Shown here: in pieces, positions 44,418-53,878 of the stretch
Layout of the letters: every line of letters begins with the position of its first letter
How positions within the stretch are numbered: position 1 is the first letter of the stretch
Assembly: GCA_001599755.1 (NCBI GenBank)
Contig: BCHX01000008.1
Coordinates: 1,116,001-1,180,000, forward strand
Reading direction: 5' to 3'
DNA: 64,000 nt
From: Gliomastix tumulicola
Lineage: Eukaryota > Ascomycota > Sordariomycetes > Hypocreales > Bionectriaceae
Translations under genes and position numbers: made by a program
Notes under the pieces: generated by a model
The model's input: the letters and a program-made list of their open reading frames with translations, nothing else
Told to the model about the DNA's origin: nothing
The model's database searches: none

Positions 44418-45086
44418 TCAATTGTTGTTCTCCGTGCCAACAAGCCGTCCCTCCTCGGCAGCAACAGCGGCCCCCTCGCCATCAATCAGCGGCTCATACT
44501 CGCCATTCGCTGCTCCTCTGCGAGCACCGCTTCCCCAGCTGCGGCAGTGGGCACACTGACATCCGTGCGTGGTCATGATGTGCCACGCCTGCGCCAGGAC
44601 GAGGTAGGAATGGATACAGCTATTTTCAATAATCAGCGGGACTCGAGTCGTCATCATCATCATCGTGGGTGGTGGTGGGCATGGTGTTGCATATACGCAC
44701 AAATTCGTCATCCCAAAAACAGTCCCGTATGACCCCAAAATAACCAATCCCGTCTCCCAGTGCATATGATCCAACGTCACCCAGCTAGGCACCAAGAACG
44801 CAAAAGTCCAGAACGCGAGCAACAAGTCGCAGACGTCGACATTGGAGGCGCTCAGCGCGGCGACAGGCGAGCCGGGGGCGGCGATCTTGTCGCGGTACAG
44901 GAGCAGGGCGCTGAGGAAGGAGGAGAAGAATTGCGGCAGCAGGAGCAGGGCCGGGAAGGCGTTGCCGGAGATGATGCCTTGAATAAGGAGGAAGATGAAG
45001 GCCGGCGGGTAGGTTACGAGGAGAATCCTGCGGAGGACGAGGGCCGTGGAGTTCGAGAGGGCTGCCGTGTCGGAGTTGGGTGGCAT
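44418..45086 (-). CDS. Small putative membrane protein
   Basis: 222 aa from the ATG at 45086 (in-frame alternative at 45164). Four hydrophobic stretches can be read: ILLVTYPPAFIFLLIQGIIS, FPALLLLPQFFSSFLSALLL, LLLAFWTFAFLVPSW and GLVILGSYGTVFGM. The region after span 4 (Pro run, four Met, then HIMTTHGCQCAHC) is odd and may include an unrecognised intron. It is not assigned to a family. Confidence is limited because no motif confirms the frame beyond the hydrophobic pattern. Confidence 0.5.
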   Translation of the reverse strand: MPPNSDTAALSNSTALVLRRILLVTYPPAFIFLLIQGIISGNAFPALLLLPQFFSSFLSALLLYRDKIAAPGSPVAALSASNVDVCDLLLAFWTFAFLVPSWVTLDHMHWETGLVILGSYGTVFGMTNLCVYATPCPPPPTMMMMTTRVPLIIENSCIHSYLVLAQAWHIMTTHGCQCAHCRSWGSGARRGAANGEYEPLIDGEGAAVAAEEGRLVGTENNN

Positions 45087-46209
45087 ATCTGCGATTCTTG
45101 GGGGGGTGGGTATTAGAATTGGACTGGAGTGTTTGCCGAGATGAATGAGTGATCGCAAAGTCATCCAATCTGTGTATGTGCGCGTGTGACTGATTGATGG
45201 ACTGCCGTCTGCATCCGTAGCCCGGAGTTACTTATACTAATATGATATGAATGCACGAGCGACGACTACGCCGCGCGTTGATCCATCGACCGGCAGGCAG
45301 GCAGCAGCTTTTAAGTAGTGAGGACAACAATGAACTAATTACACGTCTTCCCCATGGCTTGTGCGGCGCAGCAATGTCGCTGTGCCGGCTCAGCCGCCTC
45401 AGCCAACCATGCAGGCTAGGCGTATTTGGTACTATATTTGGCGGAAGGGGTTTGTTTGAAACGGTGTGGCGGTGTTACGCTGTCCAGGCCACTATTTGTG
45501 CGATCCTACAGGGGCATCCCGGTATTATGGTGATACCCATTCTAGGGAAAGATGCACCACGAAACTTTTCGGTTTTTGTTCGTTATAACCGTCTGTGACG
45601 AAGAGTTGACCAACTCTTACTTAGTAGTCTGTAGGAAAAACCCCGGCAGTGAGGAAAACCCCCAACAAACTACAATCTACCTGGCGCATCATGTAATTTA
45701 GCTGGTAGTGGAAGTACCCTGAATGTATTTTTTTGGGCCGATTTTGTGAACTTTTTAAAACCCTACCCTACATGTTCTGTTACGGGCGGGTATAGAACAT
45801 TTCCGGCCGGACCACCCATATCCCTCGCGTGTTCTGACCTCTAAAAGCGGCGGCAGCAGCCTCCAGATTTGGCTGCGGCCTCAACACCAGTTTCTCGACT
45901 TAGCCTGTAAATATGTGGCAACTGAAACTTGTATTCTGCTTTTATGGTCTAATGTGTTATCTTGATGTTAAAGGTTGGCGTCCTGTTACTCGTGTTGCAT
46001 CCTATTATTACTCATACCCTCCACCGTTTGGTTCTATTCAACACCCGGCTGAGAGAGACCTCACAGTGTGTTATCGGGCCGTGGACTCTATTCTCAAGGC
46101 AGGCCACCTGGCAGTATTCTTGAAAGTGGAATGCTATGAATCACAGAACCGACAAAATAAACCTTCCTTTACGTTCGACACACTTCGAAGCCTCTTCTAC
46201 CAACATTCA
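45087..46209. other. Intergenic, no supported gene
   Basis: Contains a small inverted repeat, AAGAGTTG/CAACTCTT, near 45602 and AT-rich stretches. A 131-codon plus-strand frame (45913-46308) overlaps the 3' end of the mpaB-like gene antisense and has no domain. Confidence 0.5.
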
Positions 46210-47118
46210 TTAACACGCCTTTTCGAAAACCTTGCGGTGCTGTGCAAGTCTCGTTCGCATATCCTTCATGTACATCCTCGCAGGGTAGCTCCGCACTTTG
46301 AGAGGTAGAGGTCTGTACATGGCCTTTGTCATGAACTCAACAACTTTGTAAGTCCGCGGATGCAGCTTCAGACCAAACTCCTGTCTCATCCTCTCAGGGA
46401 GAGGCTCGGAAGTGACGATGCGCACGCTGGGAAGGAAGACGCGCAAGTAGAAAGGTGCGTGTCGGAGGGAGAGTAGGTCGGATCCCGCCTCCTTTGCGTG
46501 CTGCGTCACCTCAAGCGCCGCCACCTTGCCGTCCCAGTACTCCCAGAACGCCTCACGCGTCGGTGGCCACATCTCGGGCGGCACCTGCAGGGTCGTGGCG
46601 AGGATGGCATACTCGCGGTAGATGTTCTCCTGCAGGATCTCGTCGTCGATGATGCCGAAGATCCTCTGGTACGTCTGGATAGCCGTGGCGTAGAGAGTGG
46701 CCGCCACCCAGAGCTGCAGCTCAGGATCAAGCGCCGTGTACCGCTTGCCTTTGTTTCTCCCCTCGTCGAGCGTGCCGTTAACCTGGCTGTGTACGCGGGT
46801 GACCATGTCGGTGATGGTTCGCCGCTCTTCGGGAGTACCATAGACCATGCAGTAGACAAAGGTCATGGTGGTGCGAAGTCGGTCGGTAACGCGGTAGGTG
46901 AAGTTGCTGTGCTGGTTGACGCCCTGTCCGACGCCAGCCTCGGCGAGCTGTAGGAGAATCGCAGCCGCGCCTGCACCGATGATGATGCCCTCCTGGACAA
47001 TGAGGTTGATGTACTTTGGCTTGAAGTTGAGCACAGCCTCCCTGGCGGCCACAGGCGCTTCCTTCTCATTGGTATCGACCGACGGCATCGAGCTATTACT
47101 GTCTGCATGGGTGGCCAT
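46210..47118 (-). CDS. mpaB/rubber-oxygenase-like (DUF2236) protein
   Basis: A single exon of 302 aa. It carries the pattern of the DUF2236 family, which includes bacterial latex-clearing oxygenase Lcp and the fungal oxygenase MpaB. That pattern is an early VQEGIIIGAGAAAILLQLAEAGVG helix, then TYRVTDRLRTTMTFVYCMVYGT, and TRVHSQVNG with the conserved His110 expected near the heme b. LWVAATLYATAIQTY and the later MWPPTREAFWEYW also fit. The family acts on unsaturated hydrocarbon chains or terpenoid tails with heme and O2. MpaB is ER-bound in a biosynthetic cluster, but no polyketide or terpene gene is near this one, so the substrate is open. A TATA-type box lies about 84 nt upstream. Confidence 0.85.
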   Translation of the reverse strand: MATHADSNSSMPSVDTNEKEAPVAAREAVLNFKPKYINLIVQEGIIIGAGAAAILLQLAEAGVGQGVNQHSNFTYRVTDRLRTTMTFVYCMVYGTPEERRTITDMVTRVHSQVNGTLDEGRNKGKRYTALDPELQLWVAATLYATAIQTYQRIFGIIDDEILQENIYREYAILATTLQVPPEMWPPTREAFWEYWDGKVAALEVTQHAKEAGSDLLSLRHAPFYLRVFLPSVRIVTSEPLPERMRQEFGLKLHPRTYKVVEFMTKAMYRPLPLKVRSYPARMYMKDMRTRLAQHRKVFEKAC

Positions 47119-48340
47119 GTTGATGACTTTTTGACTTCTCAGTGATCTTGATTCAAACTGGGCTTCATTAAATGAATGTTGAGGGTCAGCTGCGTACGTC
47201 CTTTATAATGCCTCCCTGAGACTCAGACGACACATGTAAGTGAAGGAAGTCGGATCCCAACAAGCTCCCGACACAACACACTGCAAGTCGACAGACAGGC
47301 TTGCGATGCCTCCCAAAATATTGCTACCGAGTCTCATGGGAGGGGTACCGAGGCGACGGAGATCTAGCCTCGGGCGACAAGCTCCCTTCTCCTCACTTAT
47401 TAAAGTATCCAGACATCCATCTCCAAAAAAAAGAAAAAAACTTCTCCTCCTATTGTGTGGCTTGAGCGAGTTACTGATGGTGGCAATCGGTGCCCCCTCC
47501 TATTTGGGAAACCACATCGCGAGTGGCAGACTCCCTGCTGTTTTGGGCAGTCTTGACCTTATCACAACATACTTCTCGCTAAGACTAATTATATATTATC
47601 CTGGGAGGATCCATGCAATATGACGGCAGAATTATTGAGTCTAATCTATCAGCTGGTATCAGCCTCCATCCTCAAGAAGTGCTTATGTAGGGGAGGGGCG
47701 ACAGAGCCGCGGCTTGTAGACGCGGGGTAAGTCCATAGTAAAGGATGATCATCTGGGTTGGGTGTGCCACTTTGGCAGGTTGACCATCCATACTTGACAG
47801 CTTGGCTATCCTTACTTGCTCACGAGAGGCGTTACTCCACCGGCATTGGCATGACATGGTAGCCAAATCTGTTCCCGGATGGTGTTGCGTCGCTGCATCT
47901 GGCTGATGTATCAGCGCACGCCTGAATACGCGTAGCCCAACCTGGTGTGTTAAAATCCGGGGAGAGTCACAGGGCTTGGGCAGAGGTAGTCGATCAACCC
48001 CGCATCTTTCACGGTGGAAACCTCCCGCATCTGGGTCATTTGGTCCTCAAGAAGGGAAGATTCATTCATGCGCATGCTGAAAAGCCAGGATTCGCCGAGG
48101 GAGTCCCCATGGGGTGGTCACTTTGTCAAGCTTTGGAAGCGGGGAAGAACCAAGCTACAAGAACTTGGCGGGTGAGTGTAAAGTCTAGAATCTCAGATGA
48201 CTCGTTTATAGAGGAAATGAAATGTCCAGATTTTGGCAGCAGGAAATTGGGATTATCCAAGACTGGCATGGTTGTGTCCTGTGGGATGTGTCTCCTATCC
48301 TCCGAATATCGCCACTCACAAGAAACTTTGATCCAGCAGT
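47119..48340. other. Intergenic, divergent promoters
   Basis: Spacer between the mpaB-like gene (minus) and the DUF3712 gene (plus). No supported gene. ORFs here are short or antisense to each other. Confidence 0.5.
47202..47207 (-). promoter_or_regulatory. TATA box of mpaB-like gene
   Basis: TATAAA on the minus strand (within CATTATAAAGGAC), about 84 nt before the start codon at 47118. Confidence 0.5.
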
Positions 48341-49910
48341 ATGGGTTCAGATGAGAAGAAGGCCACGAGGCCAACATCCTCCCACTACGAAGGTAAGCTT
48401 ATCAAATAAGGCCTATCGGACTCGGACTGACCTATTTGCCCGGCGGTAGGTCGTCCAGGGCCTTCTAAGAAGGGGAAAGGCAAGGGCCGGGCAGATGGCC
48501 TTGCGAAGGTCGCGTCTTCTGCCAGCAGCGTATCGAAAATCGACCTTGTTCATCTAGAAGACGTGCGGAATGACTCACGGCCGAAGTTGAACAAGAAGCA
48601 GAAGCTTCGGAAACACTGTGCGCGATTTTGGTGTTGCTACATGCTTGGAGCCGTGATCTTGCTGGCAATTGGACTGCCCATCTTGTACGTTATCCTTTGG
48701 AGTGAGACTCCTTACCTGGCATCTGCTGACATTTCGCAGATTCTTAGTTATTGTACCGGCTCTCGCGCAACGACTTGTAGACGACGCAGACCTCCCTATC
48801 AATGGAGGATCTATCATCGCAGTATCCGACGACGCCGTGAAGATCGGCCTCGAAACATCTCTCAGCGTTCCCGGCGGCCTCACCGTCAAACTCGACCCAT
48901 TTGAGTTATGGCTCTACAACAAGAACGCCACAGAATTCCAACCCTGGTCGATGGTCCCCATGGAGCAATGGACCGTCAGCGGAAAGACCGACATCTCAAT
49001 CAAGGACCAGGTTGTCGGGGTTGGGAGCAGGCCAGAGCTGAACATATGGCTCTCGGACATGCTCTACAATAAGGAGTCCCAAATCAGTGCCAGGGGGAAT
49101 ACGACTGCCCACTTGGGGGCTCTCGGCTTTGACGTGAAGCTCGATAAGACGGTCACAGTGGACGGTCTGTGGTCCTTGGAGGGCTACAACCTACGGGACT
49201 CGAGACTGCTCCTGCCACCGCGCGAAGACGGCGTCAACATTGTTGGGAATATGACGCTTCCCAACTGGTCGATTCTCGATATCGGTCTGGGGAACCTTAC
49301 ATTCAATGCCTGGGCTGGAGACTTTTTGCTAGGCAATGTCGCCGTTTTCGACGTCTTCCTCGAGTCTGGGAATACCACCCTGCCTTTCGAAGGGCAGCTA
49401 TATCTCGACACTGTCTTTGAGAACCTCGTGGATATTCTCGGGAGCCAGACAACAGCGCTAACGTCCGGTTCTCTCGAGATCGGCATTAGCGGAAACTCGA
49501 CCATGGTGGATGGCGAGCACATCACCTATCTGGAAAGTGTGCTCAACGAAGCGCATTTTTTCAGTAGAGTTCCTATCGCCCAGCTCCTGACGGACTTTCT
49601 AGCGGGTGTTGGAGACGGCAGTGTCAAGCTCGAGGGATTGCTTGACGTGCTGTCAGACGGTTTCGGTCCTCTACTTGATGACTTACTCGGAGGCGGAGGC
49701 GGCGGGAATGATAATAGCACGGATGGGCCTGGCGGCATTCCGTTTGATGACATTTTTGGAGACCTGCTGGATGAGTTGGATGAGAATCGAGGGGGAAATG
49801 GGAACAGTAGCTCTGATAGTCCTCTGGCTGACCTGTTGAACGGGCTGGGAATGCGAAGTGAAGTGGCGAAAACGAGAGTAAGGAGATTCATGGGGGCAGC
49901 CCGGAGATAG
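48341..49910 (+). CDS. DUF3712 (LEA-like) single-span membrane protein
   Basis: Exons are 48341-48392, 48450-48684 and 48740-49910 (introns 57 and 55 nt); 485 aa. The start MGSDEKKATRP was chosen because exon 1 joins in phase to GRPGPSKKGKGKGR. A basic cytoplasmic N-terminus is followed by one span, WCCYMLGAVILLAIGLPILFLVIVPALAQ, whose middle is rebuilt across intron 2. The large C-terminal part is beta-rich with many N-x-S/T sites (for example GNTTAHLGALGFDV and GNMTLPNWSILDIGLGNLT). This is the common fungal arrangement for DUF3712 proteins, related to LEA/WHy-type domains, with the bulk outside the cytosol or in a vacuolar lumen. A Gly/Asn/Asp-rich segment precedes the C-terminus. The function is unknown. 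Confidence 0.85.
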
Positions 49911-50313
49911 AGAGGAAGCTTGATACCCAAATTGAAATGAAGTAATGATGTATGATAATTTTTGGCCATCTTTCTTTCTCGTTCTAACGAGGTTGAAGCA
50001 GGAAATGTAGAATACGAGCTGAGGCATGGGCAAGATCTACACCCCCGTCATCTGCTTCCCCTCTTCTCTCCTCCCACATGCCTCGGCTGCCTCCACGGGC
50101 GAGAATCTCATGTGTACCCCAGGCATGTCCTGGTCAGAATGTCCCCATCTGATGCTCACCCCGCATTCTTCAACTCATCTACACCTTGAGATAATCTTGA
50201 GCCACGCTTCCCTCTAAACAATCAGCGTCCAGAGTCGAGACTCTACGGCGGCGTTCGAGGAGTTCTTCCTCATTTCACCATTACACCAAGGAAATAATTC
50301 CACGACGCCAGCC
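49911..50313. other. Spacer between same-strand genes
   Basis: A 403-nt spacer with pyrimidine-rich leader sequence near 50050-50090. No gene was seen. Confidence 0.5.
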
Positions 50314-51055
50314 ATGATCGATGGCCGGAACCGTAGCACTACCATTGAGGGCGGCCTAGGAGGTTGTACAGACGCCGAGGTAGTGGTGCTCTCGGGTGCC
50401 GTCGGCCCTCTATCGAAAGAGGCACATTCGCCTCTTGATGGGCTAAATGAGGGGGGAGACGAAGTGAAATTCCTTCCTCTGCTACCCGAAGATGAAATAA
50501 TGCTGGATGAGACTTCTCAAGCGTCATCAACGACTGAGGTAGCAGATTTACCAGATGATCTTCCCCAGGATACACCATCGGAGAATATCGACTCGGTGCA
50601 GGTACCAGAGAGCCTCGCCGAGACGGAACATATCGAGACAACCGACGCATCAAGTGTCAACACCGCACCGGATATTCCTCTAAGGCTCATCACGACGGCG
50701 GAACTTTCGAAGCATAACAGCATATACGACATGTGGATAGTCGTAGGCGGCGAGGTGTACAACGTCACACAGTTTCAAGACGTACATCCAGGCGGAGCCA
50801 AAGGTAACCCTTCTCTCTCCAACTATGCTGTCTTTTATGTTCATGGCTAAGCTGACGTATTTGCTCGTAGTTCTGTCGGGCGTTGCCGGCAAGGACGCGA
50901 CTAAGAAATTCGACAAATACCACAGGCGGGCACTGCTTGATACCTACAAATCATCCTTCAGAATTGGCAAGATCGGCGAGCCAACCGCTGCTGTGAAGAG
51001 GCCTCAAAAGAGCTTCTTTTTAAGGAGACTTGGTATTGGAAAGAAGGAGAAATAG
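50314..51055 (+). CDS. Cytochrome b5-like heme-binding protein
   Basis: Exons are 50314-50803 and 50871-51055 (intron 67 nt); 224 aa. An acidic, Ser/Thr-rich N-terminus of about 120 residues looks disordered. The cytochrome b5 domain starts at about residue 126 (LRLITTAELSKHNSIYDMWIVVGGEVYNVTQF). The first axial heme ligand is His158 in DVHPGGAK, at the end of exon 1. The second is His181 in FDKYHRRALL, in exon 2. The spacing of 23 is normal for b5. There is a basic C-terminus and no membrane tail. It could be an electron donor to a desaturase or P450, but no partner is adjacent. A long acidic extension before a b5 domain is unusual. Confidence 0.85.
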
Positions 51056-51888
51056 GAGGTGTCTGAGATGGACGATTGTTGAAGTACAGTCTTGTATATC
51101 TCAGTGAGGCGCTCTGTAGCAAAATAAAGACATGGCTTCTGAGAGCGTACGTCCTGGGCGTGTACATGACACTGGTCCTCCTTCAACAACGTGGGTGACT
51201 GTCGTGGATGCCCGGGACATTGACGATCAAGATGATTGACACGGACATTCATAACAAAGCACGGGTCGTCGGCACCGTTTTGTATAGCGGATCGATAATC
51301 CGTGAGGGTGGAAATTGACATCAGCCAAGCGGCTGGATCTGGGCGACTCTGGAAGGACCCTAAATACGGAAGTCGCCCACAACCCGTGACAGATGCTGGG
51401 CTTCTTGGCCACGTGTGGCAGCTGTCCGGGGGAGTCAGGGACGAGACCGCCAATCTGGACCTGCATCGAGTATTGCCTGGATCTCCGTACAGGACCCGTT
51501 AGGTTCTCGACCTATTGGCCGTTTACTGAATGTGGAGATTAAGAGGCGTCGGGGTGGCGCTCTAGGCTGGCGCCAAAAGGCTCTGGAGCTCGTCTAGCGT
51601 TGTTTTCCCAGGGCTGAGGGAGGCCAAGTGCTCTCGATAGCGTCAGGTGCGAGCCTGTAGTGCAGAGGATAGTTCTGACGTCTACTAGCTTGTGGTCCAA
51701 CTTGCAGTTTTTGAGTCTCGTCGCAGCGAGAAAGAGACAGAGTATGTGAAGAATGAAATGTAGGAGGCCTCTTTGTCAGAGAGATCGTTGTCTTCGCCGT
51801 GGGGATATAAAGTTGATCAGCATTCCCTTGCCCAGATTGTGATCTGATCATCAACACCGAGATCACAACGGTGGTTGATACCTGCATT
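51056..51888. other. Intergenic with promoter of WSC gene
   Basis: No supported gene. Open frames are short and antisense to each other. The last 85 nt carry the TATA box of the next gene. Confidence 0.5.
51806..51811 (+). promoter_or_regulatory. TATA box of WSC gene
   Basis: TATAAA within GGGATATAAAGTTG, 83 nt before the ATG at 51889. Confidence 0.5.
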
Positions 51889-53184
51889 ATGACGATTCTT
51901 CCCTCCCGAGCGGGCCTTATGGTCATGCCTCTCCTGGCAACCTTGGCTTCAGCAGCGTCCGTTTCCTTCTACCCTCTCAGTCCCCCCTCGGATATCAGCC
52001 TGGAGACGCGAGACGCGACCTTCTCGGCGCAGGGATGCCTCCACGAGCCTCCCCGGAGTCAGGGCCGTGCGCTCAACGCCAAGAGCACCTCTTCTGACGA
52101 CATGACCACAGCGATGTGCGCTGACTTCTGCTCGGGCTACAAGTACTTTGGTACCGAGTATGGGCGCGAGTGCTACTGCGGCTATGTCATCACTACCGGC
52201 TCCGACACGGCAGACGCTGGTGCCTGCTCCATGCCGTGTGCTGGCGACGATGCGCAGACGTGCGGTGCAGGCGATCTTCTCAACCTGTACCTCAACACGG
52301 CGTACGTCGAACCGTCCGTGGCCACTGTCCCGGGAGCAGCAGCTCTCGGCTGCGCCATCGACAATGCTGGCAACCGCGTCCTTCCCGCCCTCCAGGCCTC
52401 GCGCGACAACATGACCCCGGCACTCTGCGCGTCCATCTGCGGCGACTACGCCTACTTCGGAGTCGAGTACGGCAGGGAGTGCTACTGCGGCAAGACGGCC
52501 CCGACCAACTTCGTCACCGCCGGCGACAACCAATGCAACATGCCCTGCTCCGGCGACGCGTCTGCCCTCTGCGGCGGGCCCGATCGCCTGCACGGGTACA
52601 AGTCGACAGCCAGCGCCGCGATCCCTGCCACCGTGGGCGACTACCACTTCCTGCACTGCGGCGTCGACAGCGTGAGCCAGCGTGTCCTCGGCGGCGCCTC
52701 CACCCACGGCCAGGACATGACCGTCGAGACGTGCGCTGCCTTCTGCGCCGGCTCTACCTTCTTCGGCCTCGAGTACGCGCGCGAGTGCTTCTGCGGCGAC
52801 ACGTACACGTCCAGGACCCCCAAGCCCGACGACGAGTGCTCCATGAAGTGCACGGGGAACCCGTCGCAGCTGTGCGGCGCCGGCGACCGCATCGCCATCT
52901 ACGACAAGACACCTATCACACCACCTGAGCCTGTCACCTGCCGCAGGAAGGGATACTGCAGCGGATCGACGGGTGCCGCGTCCATGGGCACAGTCGCCAC
53001 GGAGGCGGAATGCCGGAATGCCGTCGCCGCTGTGGCGGCCGCGAGGGGCTTCGTGGCGTACTATTATACCGACTTGAAGGCCTGCTGGGGCTTCAAGTAC
53101 TCCATCTTCGGCACTCAGTGCAGGTTTATAGATGTGCCTACCTTTGCCGGTTGGCATGGAGATCTTGTCTGCCCCCCAGCATGA
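51889..53184 (+). CDS. Secreted protein with three WSC domains
   Basis: A single exon of 431 aa. The signal peptide is about residues 1-23 (MTILPSRAGLMVMPLLATLASAA). Three WSC modules follow, each built on GxxYFGxEYGRECYCG-type cores: KYFGTEYGRECYCG, AYFGVEYGRECYCG and TFFGLEYARECFCG. Each ends in C(S/N)MxC(A/S/T)Gx...CG(A/G)(G/P)D. A distinct Cys-containing C-terminal part (CRRKGYCSGSTG ... GWHGDLVC) follows. WSC domains bind glucan or other cell-wall carbohydrate. There is no transmembrane segment, so this is a secreted wall-binding protein rather than a WSC stress sensor. The upstream GTG-initiated extension is ignored in favour of the first ATG, which opens a good signal peptide. Confidence 0.9.
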   Translation: MTILPSRAGLMVMPLLATLASAASVSFYPLSPPSDISLETRDATFSAQGCLHEPPRSQGRALNAKSTSSDDMTTAMCADFCSGYKYFGTEYGRECYCGYVITTGSDTADAGACSMPCAGDDAQTCGAGDLLNLYLNTAYVEPSVATVPGAAALGCAIDNAGNRVLPALQASRDNMTPALCASICGDYAYFGVEYGRECYCGKTAPTNFVTAGDNQCNMPCSGDASALCGGPDRLHGYKSTASAAIPATVGDYHFLHCGVDSVSQRVLGGASTHGQDMTVETCAAFCAGSTFFGLEYARECFCGDTYTSRTPKPDDECSMKCTGNPSQLCGAGDRIAIYDKTPITPPEPVTCRRKGYCSGSTGAASMGTVATEAECRNAVAAVAAARGFVAYYYTDLKACWGFKYSIFGTQCRFIDVPTFAGWHGDLVCPPA

Positions 53185-53343
53185 GAGTGAGTGGCTTGGT
53201 CGGTGTTGCTTCGGGGGGGACTCACTCTCGCTCTTTGATATCATAATAATCCCTTATATAAATACCGCTTAATACAAGGACGTTCTATCTACCTACTTCA
53301 TAGTCACATCGCACGCTTATGTCATGAGGCCGATGCAGACTGA

Positions 53344-53380
53344 CCGGCCGGTAGCCGGCCGGATTCACCGATGTGAATCC
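53344..53380. promoter_or_regulatory. Two adjoining palindromes
   Basis: CCGGCCGGTAGCCGGCCGG (53344-53362, arms CCGGCC/GGCCGG) runs directly into GGATTCAC-CGAT-GTGAATCC (53361-53380, 8-bp arms). Both sit about 500 nt before the M20 peptidase and 160 nt after the WSC stop. They could be binding sites for dimeric zinc-cluster factors (CGG/CCG half-sites), or a bidirectional 3'-end structure. The regulatory role is inference. Confidence 0.4.
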
Positions 53381-53809
53381 CTGACCAGTCCGAAAGGCTG
53401 CATATGAAGAGCAGGGGTAGACATGGTATGAGCTTCCCAGTCTGACGGATCAGGTAAAGAAACCTTGCGCACGTACATCTGTGCAAGACGTTAAGTCCGG
53501 CACTAGAAGGATGACGTTGCTATGCAGCTGGTCCAAGCGATCATTTTGCCTGGCAGATTTTGGTGCAACTGCACGACAGCCCTGTCTGGATCGTAAGCAG
53601 ATGGACCCTTGATCCCTCGAAGCGGACACTCGTACGGATTTAGTCACCCGCCGCCGCCGCCGTCGGAACAGGACTATTATCCAGGGAGCCATTGCAGCTT
53701 CGGCCATATCTCGGTGTGCTTGACACGAATATACCAAGGCTGCCTAGTGTACGTCCTGGGTCGAGGCGGTGTGCATTTGTAAGGTTCGTCTTCATGGCGG
53801 TTGATCGTC

Positions 53810-53817
53810 TATATAAA
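53810..53817 (+). promoter_or_regulatory. TATA box of M20 peptidase gene
   Basis: TATATAAA, 62 nt before the ATG at 53879, followed by a short leader. Confidence 0.55.
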
Positions 53818-53878
53818 CGGGAAGCCAGTATCCCCTCACAGTAGGTGACGAATTTCATTTCATCGCCCTCGCCTCATA

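Larger units (their letters stand above)
53185..53878. other. Intergenic with paired hairpins and promoter
   Basis: Holds two adjacent perfect palindromes at 53344-53380 and a TATA box at 53810. No gene was seen. Confidence 0.6.

Noticed and set aside
45913..46308. 131-codon plus-strand frame
   Set aside because: Overlaps the 3' end of the mpaB-like gene antisense and shows no recognisable domain.
51949..53244. 431-codon minus-strand frame opposite the WSC gene
   Set aside because: Antisense shadow of Cys-rich repeats; no signal or motif of its own.
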